From Plantago major (lineage: Eukaryota > Streptophyta > Magnoliopsida > Lamiales > Plantaginaceae), in NCBI GenBank assembly GCA_026545765.1, contig CM048839.1:89294414-89358413 (forward strand): a DNA stretch of 64,000 bases, read 5' to 3'. Position numbers and translations under genes: made by a program. The notes beneath the pieces are model-generated. The model worked only from the letters and a program-made list of their open reading frames with translations. It was not told the DNA's origin and ran no database searches. The first letter of the stretch is position 1. Every line of letters starts with the position of its first letter. Below, piece after piece: positions 23,657 through 35,492 of this stretch.

Positions 23657-24568
23657 CGAGCAAATGGAGATCGTGTGGAAACTTCTACCGCGACATTAAT
23701 CAAGGATATGTTGGACGAGTACAATCCATATGCCAAAGTTTACAGGATGGCTAGAGATCGCATCTCACTTAATGATGCGCATGAGGTAGGGCTTCAACTT
23801 ATTGCAAAACGCCAGAGAGATGGACAGACTTACAATTTGCCTAATGCATCAGAAGTAGCTGCTATAGTAGAGGGTGATGTCGAGAACTTGCATGCTAAAA
23901 GGGATATCATGATTGAGATGAGGAATGGTGATTTGCAACGCATAAGTGAGTTTCTTCCATGCTACCTCCCTCTTCAATATCCACTACTTTTCGTCCATGG
24001 AGAAGACGGTTGGTATACCGATATTCCAAAAAGTGTTTTGAGCAGGAGGCCAAATCTAACTCTGAGGGAGTTCTTAGCTTTCCGAATACAAGAAAGAGAG
24101 AATGAAGGTCATCAGCTCATACTTGGCAGAAGGTTATTTCAACAATTCATTGCTGATTCATATTTGATGATGGAGTCGCAACGTCTACAGTGGATTCGTC
24201 ACAATCAGCCAAAAATTTGTGGCGATTCATACAAGAAATTGAGTAATGCGATAGATGAGGGTCAGACAGAAACATCCTCAGTTGGTAGGTCTTTAATATT
24301 GCCATCGACTTTCACTGGAGGCAAGAGATGGTTTCAACAAATGTATCAAGATTCCATGGCCATTTGCAAGTATTTGGGTTATCCATGCCTATTTATTACA
24401 TTTACATGCAACCCAAAGTGGCCAGAAATCACGAGGCATGTTGAGCGTCTTGGCTTAAGAGCAGAAGATAGGCCGGATATATTATGTCGAGTGTTCAAGG
24501 TGAAACTTGATGAGCTAATGGGGGATTTGAAAGACAAACATATGTTTGGCAAGCCCAAAGCACGTGAG
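23657..24568 (+). pseudogene. Helitron RepHel, Helitron_like_N region
   Basis: An uninterrupted exon encodes ETSTATLIKDMLDEYNPYAK, FRxARDR-like YRMARDR, YLPLQYPLLFVHGEDGW, LGRRLFQQFIADSYLMMESQ, WIRHNQPKI, LPSTFTGGKRWFQQMYQDSM and CLFITFTCNPKWPEI. These match the Helitron helicase-like N-terminal domain. In the family this region precedes the HUH nuclease and takes part in terminus recognition. The exon stops near 24568, and a 200-bp A+T-rich intron follows. Confidence 0.85.
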
Positions 24569-24774
24569 GTTGATCCATTTTTTTATATTATATTTTAATT
24601 TTTTTTCTTTCATGATATTTCACAACATATATATAAAAACGTTCATTTAATGCTCCGTGATATTTCACAACATATTAATAATAGCGTTGAAACGTACACA
24701 TATCCTAAGTTTTTCAAATGGTCTAATACTATCTAAACTTTACAATATGTCTTCGCATTCTTTCATTCTTTCAG

Positions 24775-26079
24775 TTATATACACCATTGAGTTTCAAAAG
24801 CGAGGTCTCCCGCATGCGCATATATTAGTCTTTCTTGAGGCAAAGGATGAGGATAGAATTAACACAACATTGATGACTATATATGTGCCGAGCTACCCGA
24901 CAAAGACACCGAGCCTGAGTTGTATGAGGTTGTTGCAAACAACATGGTCCATGGTCCTTGCGGTCCGGCCAAACCTACTTCTCCGTGCATGGAAAGCAAT
25001 AGATGCACTAAATTTTTTCCAAGAAGTTTTAATGACCATACATTCATAGATGATAATGGATATCACGTCTATAGAAGGAGGGACAATGGTGCAGTAGTGA
25101 ATAAAAATGGCATTTCACTTGACAACAGGTACTTCTCATGGGCTCCAAATTATTATTTTATTTTATCTACATTAATTTATGTTAAATATATTTATGGTGA
25201 AAAACTTTATTTATGCTTATTACTACTATATAATGTAAAATAGATATGTGGTTCCATACAACCCCCAGTTGATGCTCAAATACCAAGCGCACATCAACAT
25301 TGAATTATGTAATAGCCATCGATCAATAAAGTATCTTTTCAAATACATATCCAAAGGATAGAACTGGGGTTAATTTCATTGATAGAGAAAATGGGGATGA
25401 GATCATAAGGCATATGGACTGTCGTTATGTGTCTGCCTGTGAAGCAATGTGGAGGTTATTGGAATTTCCGCTGCACTATAGGATTCCTTCGGTCGAGCGA
25501 TTGTCCTTTCATTTGGAGAATGAACAGTTTGTTCCTTTTAGAGATGGTGATTACATGCCAGATGTCGTCAACAAAGCCACTGTTAAACAATCACAATTCC
25601 TCCAATGGTTTGAGCTAAACAAAGTAGATCCTGAAGCTCGAAAGCTCACTTATGCCGAGATTCCTCGCTATCATTGTTGGAAGAACGATAATAAAATATG
25701 GTCCCGTAGGAAAACAAACCAGCAGTGTGTCGGTAGAATGTATAATATTCCGATGGCATGTGGAGACATGTACTATATGAGACTCATGTTGAATCATATT
25801 AGGGGAGCCACTTGCTTCGAGGATGATAGAACGGTGAACGGTGTTGTGCACGGATGTCACAAGGATGCATGCGGTGCTATGGGTCTATTATTCGATGATG
25901 GAGAGTATATTAGTGTCTTGAAAGAGGCAAGTCTGTGGGGAACTGCAAGTTTTCTACGCCACCTTTTCACGATTATGTTGTTATCACGTAGCATGTCGAG
26001 GCCTGAGGAAGTGTGGAACAAAACATGGTAGTTATTATCAGATGATGTTCTATACAATCAACGAAGAAATTCCCACAAT
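24775..26079 (+). pseudogene. Helitron RepHel, HUH/Y2 replication-initiator region
   Basis: TIEFQKRGLPHAHILVFLEA contains the HUH motif (H-A-H), which binds the catalytic metal. YLFKYISKG near 25330 holds the paired tyrosines that in the family attack DNA at the Helitron ends. Between them are VVANNMVHGPCG, KFFPRSFND and [20 protein letters not shown], typical spacers. After the tyrosines come YVSACEAMWRLLEFPLHYR, PSVERLSFHL, EARKLTYAEIPRY and ACGDMYYMRLMLNHIRGA. At least two frame changes (near 24870 and 25350) and a stop near 26030 break it. An intron between about 25131 and 25240 is likely. Confidence 0.8.
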
Positions 26080-26190
26080 CCAGGTATAATAATTGTAATT
26101 AATTAATGAACATTTCCTATATCTAATTGCTATCAACTTAATTTTCGTATGGAAATCTTCATGTAACATTCGTTAAATCTCCACTCAGGT

Positions 26191-27938
26191 TTGAAGCTGA
26201 CCAATGAGCAAATAATGAACATTGCTCTCATGGAAGTAGAGAAGTTGCTGAAGAGAAATTGCAGCAGTCTAAGTTCATTTGATGGTATGCCGGTGCCGGA
26301 CAATGTTGTTATAAACAATGCTACGAATCCATTCATTGCTGATGAGATGTGCTATGATAGAGATGCAATGAGAGCTGAGCATGATGGTTTGTACCCACGA
26401 TTGACTGATGAGCAGCGTACCATATATGAGAAGATTATGTCAGATGTTGATGGCCGAAATGGAGGATTATTCTTCCTATACGGCTACGGAGGTACGGGAA
26501 AGACCTTTATATGGAGAACATTGTGCTCTGGCTTGAGGGCTAGAGGAGATATTGTACTTCCAGTTGCATCAAGCGGGATCGCATCACTACTTCTTCCTAG
26601 GGGTAGGACGGCGCATTCAAGATTCGGTATACCATTGCAAATTCACGAGGACTCGACATGCAACAAGCTTAGACATGATTCAGAGGTCACTGGCCTGCTT
26701 AAGGAGACCAGACTTATTATTTGGGATGAGGCTCCCATGACAAACCGGCATTGTTTTGAAGCACTAGATAGGAGTTTGAGAGATGTGATGGGACGTCCGG
26801 ATGAACCATATGGTGGGGTGGTGATTGTCTTCGGCGGAGACTTCCGACAAATTTTGCCCGTTATTCCAGGAGGAAGTAGATATGATATCGTGAACGCTGC
26901 TATCTGCTCATCTAGGATATGGGATTCATGTGAGGTGCTTCAGCTGACAAAGAACATGAGATTACAAGTAACTAATCTGATTTATATGGTATGCTTATAC
27001 TTATTTCATGTTAACTTATATTTTTTTAACGTCCAATTTATTGCTACACAGTCAGGTTCAACATCTTCCGAGATTCAGGAGACGAAAGAATTTGCTGAGT
27101 GGATATTGCAAGTCGGAGATGGCATTGCCGGTGAACCTAATGACGGTGAGGTTGATATCAAGATCCCTGAAGATTTACTTCTTCGAGAAAGAAAGTAATC
27201 CAATTTCAACCATAGTCGATAGTACATACCCTTCATTGTTGGAGCACTTAGCCGATCCATCACTGGACCCGGAATATTTTCATCATCGTGCTGTCCTTGC
27301 ACCTACAAATGAAATAGTTGACCAGATAAATCAGTTTGTCATGTCGAAGATGCCCGGGGATAGTGTTGAATATTTGAGCGCGGACAACATTTCTAGGGAA
27401 GATGACTTTGATAACGGTTTGGATGAGATTTACACGGTAGAATTCCTCAACAAAGATTAATCGCCTCAGTCTGCCTCACCATAGGATTGTCCTGAAGGTT
27501 GGATGCATGATAATGCTTCTGAGAAATATTGATCAGGCTTCTGAGTTGTGCAATGGCACAAGGTTGATTGTTACTAATCTTGGAAAACACATCATAGAGG
27601 CAAAGATGATATCTGGAATCAATGCAGGAAAAAAAGTTTTCATTCCAAGGATGATGATGAGTCCCTCGGACGAGACAAAGTTCCCTATCAATTTTGATAG
27701 GAGACAGTTTCCCATATCTGTCTGCTTTGCTATGACCATAAATAAGAGTCAGGGACAATCTCTCGCACACGTCGGCCTCTACCTCCCCTCACCCGTATTT
27801 AGTCATGGCCAGTTATATGTTGCTTTATCGAGAGTTACCAGTAGGAAGGGATTGAAAGTATTAATTTGTGACGAAGAGGGTAATACTTATGACACGACAA
27901 GGAACGTGGTCTACAAAGAAGTGTTCGACAAATTTTGA
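26191..27938 (+). pseudogene. Helitron RepHel, PIF1-type helicase region
   Basis: Walker A is GYGGTGKTF (about 26480-26510), Walker B is LIIWDEAPM, motif III is VFGGDFRQILPVIPGGSR, and motifs V/VI are TINKSQGQSLAHVGLYLPSP and LYVALSRVTSRKGL near the end. These define a superfamily 1B PIF1/RRM3-like 5'-3' helicase, which unwinds the strand during rolling-circle transposition. An intron-like gap occurs around 26970-27050. Frame changes near 27190 and 27455 interrupt the reading frame. The stop at 27938 is the normal C-terminus (VYKEVFDKF). Confidence 0.88.
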
Positions 27939-28190
27939 GGTAAATTTTTTAAGTGAGTTGAAATTATCATGTTATTATAGTGCCGAATAAGTTTTGTTTA
28001 TATGTTACAGTTCAATCTAACTAATTTAATTTTTGTGAATTTTGACAATTATAGATGACTTCGGATGCAATTTTGAAGGTCCTCAAGCGATTATATCATA
28101 GATTTTCTCACATTTTAGTTTAAAGATGTTTGTCAATTTCGACATGTTATGTAATTTATTCATTTCTTATTTTCAGTTTTGTCTCCATGC

Positions 28191-28220
28191 CCCGTCGAGT
28201 ATCGACGGGCCATTGACTAG
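28191..28220 (+). repeat. Helitron 3' terminal hairpin and CTAG
   Basis: CCCGTCGA-GTA-TCGACGGG forms an 8-bp stem with a 3-base loop, followed 7 bp later by CTAG and a host T. The same hairpin and spacing recur at 36609-36638, which defines a Helitron family in this genome. Confidence 0.92.
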
Positions 28221-28288
28221 TTAATTATAATAACATCACATTAAATTTTCAAATTTACGATACTTCAAAATGAGAAAGTCTAGAAAAA
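28221..28288. repeat. 68-bp direct repeat, right copy
   Basis: Identical to 15527-15594. Its first base is the T next to the Helitron CTAG end. Confidence 0.95.
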
Positions 28289-29426
28289 AATCTGATTTTC
28301 CTATAGAATAGTAAATACCACATTAAACAAGTGTAATCCATATGAGCATGCAAAACTTTTATTGAAGTAATATGGTATTTTCTAATATTTAGGAAAATCA
28401 TTTTTTTTTTCAAGAATTTTTACTCACAAGAATAAATTATAAAACACGTCAATTGTGTCTAAAATTATATGGTCCGCCCTCTCTCAGAATACATCCCGTG
28501 TCAAATTTTCTGTTTTATCATTTACTTTATTTTAGTTGTTCACTCGAAAATCTAAAGATCAGGCAATAGCATACTCCAAATTGGAAGACATCAATTTCAG
28601 TTTTAGTTTTATCCAGTGAACCGAACTTTGGATCTTTTGAAGATATGAAGGGATTTCTTCTTGGCCGGCAGTAATGCCACTACCCAGAAGATGACGTGGA
28701 GTAGTAATTGATTACAATTCTGAAGAAAGACTCCACACCTTCTTAAATGCTCTAATTAAATATCTATATCTATATGAAAAGAAGCGTATTTCAAATTTTG
28801 TGGTTAAATGTTACCGACGCCAAGACTATCGAAGATTTCTATTAGTTTTTTTTTTTCAAATGTATTTTGATTGGTTGTTAGAATTTCAAATTTGGTATGT
28901 TGGTGGTGGAACATTTTAAGTATTTAAGATGTAGTGCACCATATAACTCCCATGATTTATTTTTAGTATGTTGAATCCATATATAATTTTTATTTAATCT
29001 CATATATATTTATCTACAAAACTCCAAAAAATATTTTGAACGTATATATAGATTCACCGCGACAAGACGAATCCATAGACACCAAACTTGAATATTTTAA
29101 TAATTAATTAAATTATTTATATATTAAATTAAATATTATGTAGGTTTATTAAATGATAGAAATAATAAAATTTAAAAAATAGAGCATTTATTAAATACTT
29201 AATACTCCCTCTATTTATCAAAGAAATCAATATTTATTTAGGTAACAAATGTATACTTTAAAAATTAGCAATAAAGTAACGTATTTAATTAAATAAAAAC
29301 CATCATCTTATCAGCATTTTACGTGAATTCTCACACGTTTTCTACTTTTTACTCATTATTTATTCAAATATTACCTTCTATCTTATATACTCACTATATG
29401 AAATATTTTGAATATAATTTCATAGA
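28289..29426. other. Intergenic A+T-rich stretch
   Basis: No gene is recognised. A less A+T-rich segment at about 28600-28740 has no long frame. TACTCCCTCTATTTATCAAAG at 29205 (in part) is a single Stowaway-type MITE terminus whose partner is not clear. Confidence 0.35.
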
Positions 29427-30401
29427 TATTTACAAAACCCACCCCTCCAAGCTGGCCACTTTGCAGATTGATACCTGATGTTTGAACAATTACAAAATCC
29501 GCCCTTACATTTTTAAAGTAATTACATATAAAGTCAAAAAGTCAAAAATTCTCTATTTTTATTTTATTTTACCATTACCTTTATTTTCACTTTATATTTT
29601 ATCATTTATTTTTAATCATTCCATTTAAATATTTCATTACTTCATATTTTAAACCCCCATTTTTCCTTCTTCTCCAAAACTCCTCACCTCTACTTCCACC
29701 ATCATCTCCTCCACGGCTCCACCCTTCTTCACCACCACCACGCACAAATACCATGGAATCTTCATCACCAGTCCACCACCACGAACCACCATGGATGCTC
29801 GAAATTGAGCTTCCATGGAAGCTTCAAGAGAGCTTCATGTCCATGGAAGCTCAAATTGACGAGCTTCCATGGACATGAAGCTCTGTCCAAGCTTCCATGG
29901 AAGCTCAATTCGAGTTTCCATGGAAGCTCTTCTCCTACATCTTCTTTTTCTATTTTTATGTTTTTTAATTTTAATTTTAATTTGTTAAAAAAATTCTATG
30001 GAAGCTCCGAACAGAGCTTCCATGGAAGATGGAAGCTCTGGCCGGAGCTCCAGACATTTTTTTTAAATGTTTTTTTAAATAATTAAATGTGGGAGTTTGT
30101 TGAATTTTCGAATAATTTGAGGGTTGATTTCAAATATGTTTTTGGATGATAATATGAGCAAAATTTATAATTGGGTATATTTTGTTAAGTTTAAAATATA
30201 AGGGGCTCTACTGTAATAAAACTTACAATTGTAATTTTATTTTTCCATTAAGTTTTGTTTTACTATGTATTTTATCTTTTCTTTTTTTCTCAAAAATGAA
30301 ACTTTAATGTTGGTCAACAATTTTGGGTGTGGACGTAATTGTTTAAACATCGGCTATGAATCTGTAATTGGACAATCTTACAGGGGGTCTATTTGTATAT
30401 G
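29427..30401. mobile_element. Non-autonomous TIR element (MULE-like?), about 975 bp
   Basis: About 65 bp at each end align as diverged inverted repeats. The left shows TACAAAACCCACCCCTCCAA, then GCAGATTGATACCTGATGTT and AACAATTAC. The right, read inverted, shows TACAAATAGACCCCCTGTAA, then ACAGATTCATAGCCGATGTT and AACAATTAC. Long TIRs fit Mutator-like elements, but I cannot confirm a 9-11-bp duplication. The inside holds a CT-rich segment (29650-29790) and the palindrome array. No transposase is seen. Confidence 0.6.
29806..30050. repeat. Array of the palindrome AGCTTCCATGGAAGCT
   Basis: Around seven copies or part-copies of GAGCTTCCATGGAAGCTC occur within 245 bp, spaced by short A/T-rich or GACATG-containing linkers. 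Each is itself a palindrome centred on CCATGG, so the segment can form many alternative hairpins. An open frame through it is a by-product of the repeat. Confidence 0.85.
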
Positions 30402-31130
30402 ACCCATAAATTTCAATTTATATGTATTGAGGTTGTTATGATTGAAAATTAACTTTATTAGATTATTAATGCATTATTTTAAGGATAAAATAAGTAAAGT
30501 CGGTAAAAGATCTTAGGTGTTGCATAGCCAACTGTGGTAGCAGATTGGTTGCCGCCTAATCTTGGTATCATATTAGCTAATTTTGATGTTACGGTTGAGT
30601 ACGTAGAGCCTGCATAGGGGTGGTATTAATTAGTGTTGTTGATAGACATCAACCGGGTTAATGTTATTGCTTGGCGTCAAAATTTGTGTCATATGGTTTT
30701 TTTCTAGAAAGTGCGGAAGGTTTAACTGACAAATATTAGCAACTGATTTGGTTTGAAATTCTGAGTGACAACATGTAGTAATTAATTAAAGAGGATTTCT
30801 CTTTGGGGATTAAATCTCTTGAGTCTACATATTATAGATTTGCGTTTTTTTTCATTATAGAAGAAACCGAAGCATTTGATGTAGAATTTTGTCCATTAGT
30901 AGTCGCTATGCTCTAATTTTATTTTTGTGTTTTTTTCATGATCAATCTTTCGAACTATTTTTCAATTACATATTTGTTTTCGAACAACACCTAGATGTTG
31001 AAATGTTTCCTATATTCTCAAATCTCAACTGTTACCTTTAGTTGTGAAATGGGACATATGATTGTAAGCTTTATTTATTTGATAAACATGCATAGTTCTT
31101 GCTTGGAATTGGATACATTTGAAACTCCTG
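30402..31130. other. Upstream flank of the second Helitron
   Basis: No gene is seen. It may contain the 5' part of the second Helitron, but I could not identify a TC terminus. Confidence 0.3.
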
Positions 31131-34100
31131 ATGGATAACAAATCGTCTAAATCGAGTAAGCGTTTACAGTCTCAAGATCATACTCCACGAGATTGAATAA
31201 ATTTGAATGAGCAGAAATGTTCAAAATTATACTATTTTGAAAATATATTCTACATGTATTAGTTGTTTATTCATTAGGTACTCACTCAGTTCATATAACT
31301 GTTCTATCATCCGTGCACACAATAATATCCTTGCATTTACTTCAATGGATGGAAAATAGTCAAGGAAGTGAATAAACGAAAATGTCCTTATTGTTGTTAG
31401 ATAGGTGGCTAAAATGATCACAAGATTGGCCCACTCTTGCCCAACCAAGGACAAACTCCAAAAATTCGCCCAACGTTGCATATATGACACTGGACACGGA
31501 ATTGACAACATGATCAATGCTCTCGGGTTCGTTTCATTAAACATCTACACTCAATTTTATGTATCTTTCACATATTTCGTTTCAAACAAATTATTAGTTA
31601 TACATCATTTAGTATCCATTAGAATTATAGATACTCTATGATAAATAATTTATTTTATTTTATTATTATGGTAAAGCCAAACCAATGAGGCTGGTGTGAA
31701 AACTGCTACTACAACATTGATCAAAACTATGGTGGAAGAGTACCATTCATATGCAAAAGTATACAAGATGGCCAGATATCGCATCTCCCTTGATAATGCC
31801 CGTGAGGTAGGACTTCAACTTAATGCAAGACGCCAGGGGATGAGCAAACTTACAATTTGCTTACTACATCTGAAGTAACTGATGCTATAGTAGAGGGTGA
31901 TGTGATAACTTACATGCAAAATATCATATTATGGTTGATCAGATGAGGAATGGGGACTTGAAGCACATAACTGAGTTTCGATGCTACCTTATTTTTCAAT
32001 ATCCATTACTTTTCGTCCATGGAGAAGAAGGATGGTATATCGATATAGTATTGTGAGTAAGATGCCAAATCTTATTCTTAGGGAGTTCAATTAGCTTTTC
32101 GAATACAAGATAGGGAGAATGAAGGTCATCAACTCATATTTAGCCAGACGTTATTATTACAATCATTATTGATTCTAGATGAGATATTATATTTGGAGGA
32201 CTTTATGCTCCGTTTTGAGAGCTAGAAGAGATACAATTCTCCCAATGGATTCCTTAGGTATCATATCATTGATGCTTCCGAGGGTCTGAACTGCTCAATC
32301 AAGATTCGATATACCATTGAAGATCCATTTAGACTTTGTATGCAGTAAGATTAAGCTTGATTCTGATGCAACCTGTCTACTCAAAGAAATGCAGGTTATT
32401 ATATGGGACGGGGCTACAATGACCTATATGCGTTGTTTTGAAGCGCTTGATAGGAGTTTGGAGGATTTTATGCCCACAAATTTCACCATTCGAGGGTTTG
32501 GTTATTGTATTTGTCGGAGAATTTAGACATATATCGCCAGTGGTTGCGGGAGGGTCTAGATCTGAGATTGTTGATGCAACAATATGCTCATCCAAAATTT
32601 GGAATTCGTGTGAGGTCCTCAGACTTACAAAGAACATGCGACTGCAGGTAACTAAATGTTTGTTTCACTTATGGTATGATTTTAGTAATTTGTATCTTTC
32701 TTTATATTTTGTAAAGTGTGTTTTGTGTTTTTAAGCTGGTACGTTAACAATTGAGATTCATGAGACTAGAGAATTCGCAAAGTGGATACTATGAGTTGGT
32801 GATGGAGTTGCCGACTGTGATAATGACAATGAGGTTGATATCAAGATGCCAGAGGACATTCTTTTTCAAGAAGTGAGAGATCCTATTCCTACCATTGTCC
32901 AAAGTACATATTTATCCTTACTTGAGCAGTAAGATTATGCTTGATTTTGATGTAACATGTCTACTCAAAGAAACAAAGCTTATTATATGGGACGAGGCTA
33001 CAGTGACCAATATGCATTGTTTTGAAGCGCATGATAGGAGTTTGAGAAATGTTATGCATCGACCAGACACACTATATTTGGTGGTTTGATTATTGTATTT
33101 GGCGGAGACTTTAGACAGATACTGTCAGTGGTTTCGCGAGGGTCTAGATCCGTCATTGTTAATATAACAATATGCTCATCCAAAATTTGGGAATTTAGTG
33201 AAGAGTATATTAGTGGTTTGAAAGGGGGAAGTCTATGGGAATTTGCGAGTTTTTTACATCACCTTTTCGTAACCATGTTGTAATCACGCAGCATGTCGAG
33301 GCTTGAGTAAGTTTGGAACAAAACATGGACTTTATTATCAGACGACATGCATTATGTACAATCAACAAAGGTTACTCAACAACCCTGGTACACTAAATTT
33401 AAATACTATATTACACATTCCCACATACAATGACAATCAGTTTAAATTTTCATGTAATTGTCATGTAACGATAGAGAACTCTTCAGCCAGGTTTGAAATT
33501 CACTAATGAACAAATAAAAAACATTGCTATTATGCAAGTACAGAAGTTACCGAAGAAAAACTACAACAATCTCAGTTCATTTGACGATATGCCCGTGCCG
33601 GATGAGGCTGTTATATAAAATGCTACAAATCCATTCATTTTGTATTAGATGTTCTATGTTAGAGTTGCAATGGAGCATAGCACGATGGTTTATACCCACA
33701 ATTGAATGATGGATAACGTACCATATATGAAATTATGTCTATTGTCGAAGTATTCTTCTTATACATCTGCGGATGGACCACAAAAACCTTTATATAGAGA
33801 ACGATGTCCCCTGTTTTTTAGGGCTAGAGAAGATATTGTAATTCCAGTTGCGTCCAGTGGGCTTGCATCACTCATTCTTTATAAAGGTAGGCCAGTAGTC
33901 CGGCATATTTAAGTTTCAGAATACCATTGCATATCACGAGGACTCAACATTCAATAAGCTTATGATTCAGAGGTCACGGGAATGCTCAAGGATGCTCGGC
34001 TTATTATTTGCGATAAGGCTTTCATGACAAACCAACATTGTTTGAAGCGATCAATAGGAGCTTGAAGGATGTGATGGGCCGTTCAGATGAGCCATTTGGT

Positions 34101-34293
34101 GGGAGTGGTGATTGTCTTCATGGAACTTCCGACATATTTTGCCCGTTGTTCCCGGAGGAATAGTTATAATATTGTGAATGCCTCTATATGCTCCTCTAGG
34201 ATATGAGTTGTTGTGAGGTGCTTCAACTAACAAAGAACATGAGATTGCAGGTAAATGACCCGTTTTATCTATATACCACATACTTATATCATA

Positions 34294-34533
34294 CTCCCTC
34301 CGTCGCGGGTTCATCTTCCCGCAGGCCCGGCCATAAGTTTTAAGATTAAAATGAATAAAGTAGGAAAGATGGTGATAAAGTATGAAAAGAGTGAATAAAG
34401 TATGACAAATATTGAATAAAGTAGGAGATATAGTGAATAAAGGAAGAGAGAGGTTTTCCATTTAATGGATGAGAGGTTGAAATTGAGACGTCCCAAAATG
34501 GAATGCGGGAAGTTGAAATTGAGATGGAGGGAG
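34294..34533. mobile_element. Stowaway-type MITE inside the second Helitron
   Basis: The ends are CTCCCTCCGTCGCGGG and, inverted, CTCCCTCCATCTCAAT, with TA at 34292-34293 and 34534-34535. GGTTCATCTTCCCGCA near the left pairs with TGCGGGAAGTTGAA near the right. It is 240 bp, non-coding, and sits between helicase pieces, so it postdates the Helitron. Confidence 0.85.
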
Positions 34534-35492
34534 TATTTAACTTATCATTGTTTACGTCCAATTTAATCCTATACAGACTGATTCGTCATCGTTCAAAATT
34601 AAAGAGATGAAAGAATTTGTTGAGTGGATAACACATGTTGGTGAGGGCATTACCGCTGGACCTAATAATTGTGGGTTCATATCAAGATACCGAAGTTTTA
34701 CATATTTGAGAAGTGAGTCATCCAATTTAAACTATTATAGATAGTACATATCTTTCGTTGTTGTATCACTTAGGCGATCCATCACTTGACCCTGTATATT
34801 TCATCACCGGGATGTTCTTGCACCTGCAAATGAAATATTTGATGATATAAATCAATTTTTCATGTCGAAGATGTCAATAGATAGCATTGAATATTTGAGC
34901 GCATATAGCATTGCTACGGAAGATAATTTTGAGAACGGTCTCGAACATGTTTTCACTGTAGAATTTTTAACAACATTAATTGATCTAGATTGACTAATCT
35001 CAGGATCATACTAAAGGTTGTGTGTATGGTAATGCTTCTGAGAAATATAGATCAACTTTCGAGTTGTGCAATGGAACAAGGCTTATAGTTACTAATCTTG
35101 GGAAGCATATCATCGAGGCAAAGATGATATATGGAATCAATGCATGCAACGGTTTTCATTATGAGGATGATGATGAGCCATCCGATGGGATGTAGTTCCC
35201 TATCAATTGACTGGAGACAACTCCCTATATTCGTCTGCCTTGCTATAACCATAAATAAGAGTAAGTGACACTCTCTCTCACACGTTGGCCTCTACCTCCC
35301 CTCACATGTATTCAACCGTGATCAGTTAAATGTTGCTCTTTCTAGAGTTACCACCGGGAAGGGCTTGAACGTAGTAATTTGCGACGTAGAGGGTAATACA
35401 TATATATGACACGACAACAAACGTAATTTATAAAGAAGTGTTCGACAAGTTATAAGTTGATTTTATCTTTTATGTGTGTTTTTTATAGAGAG

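Larger units (their letters stand above)
20587..28220 (+). mobile_element. Helitron with Rep and helicase (RepHel); 5' end not located
   Basis: It carries the full plant RepHel order: N-terminal low-complexity exons, a C2H2-like zinc finger, the Helitron_like_N region, an HUH nuclease region, a two-tyrosine region and a PIF1-type helicase. The 3' end has an 8-bp-arm hairpin (28191-28209) and CTAG (28217-28220) followed by T, as expected for Helitrons, which insert between A and T. The start given is the first coding ATG; the true 5' TC terminus lies upstream and could be as far as about 15.6 kb. The coding region has about five interruptions, so it is a recently decayed autonomous copy. Confidence 0.88.

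Noticed and set aside
29805-30086. A 93-codon open frame rich in FHG and PWKL
   Set aside because: It is the translation of the CCATGGAAGCT palindrome array, not a gene.
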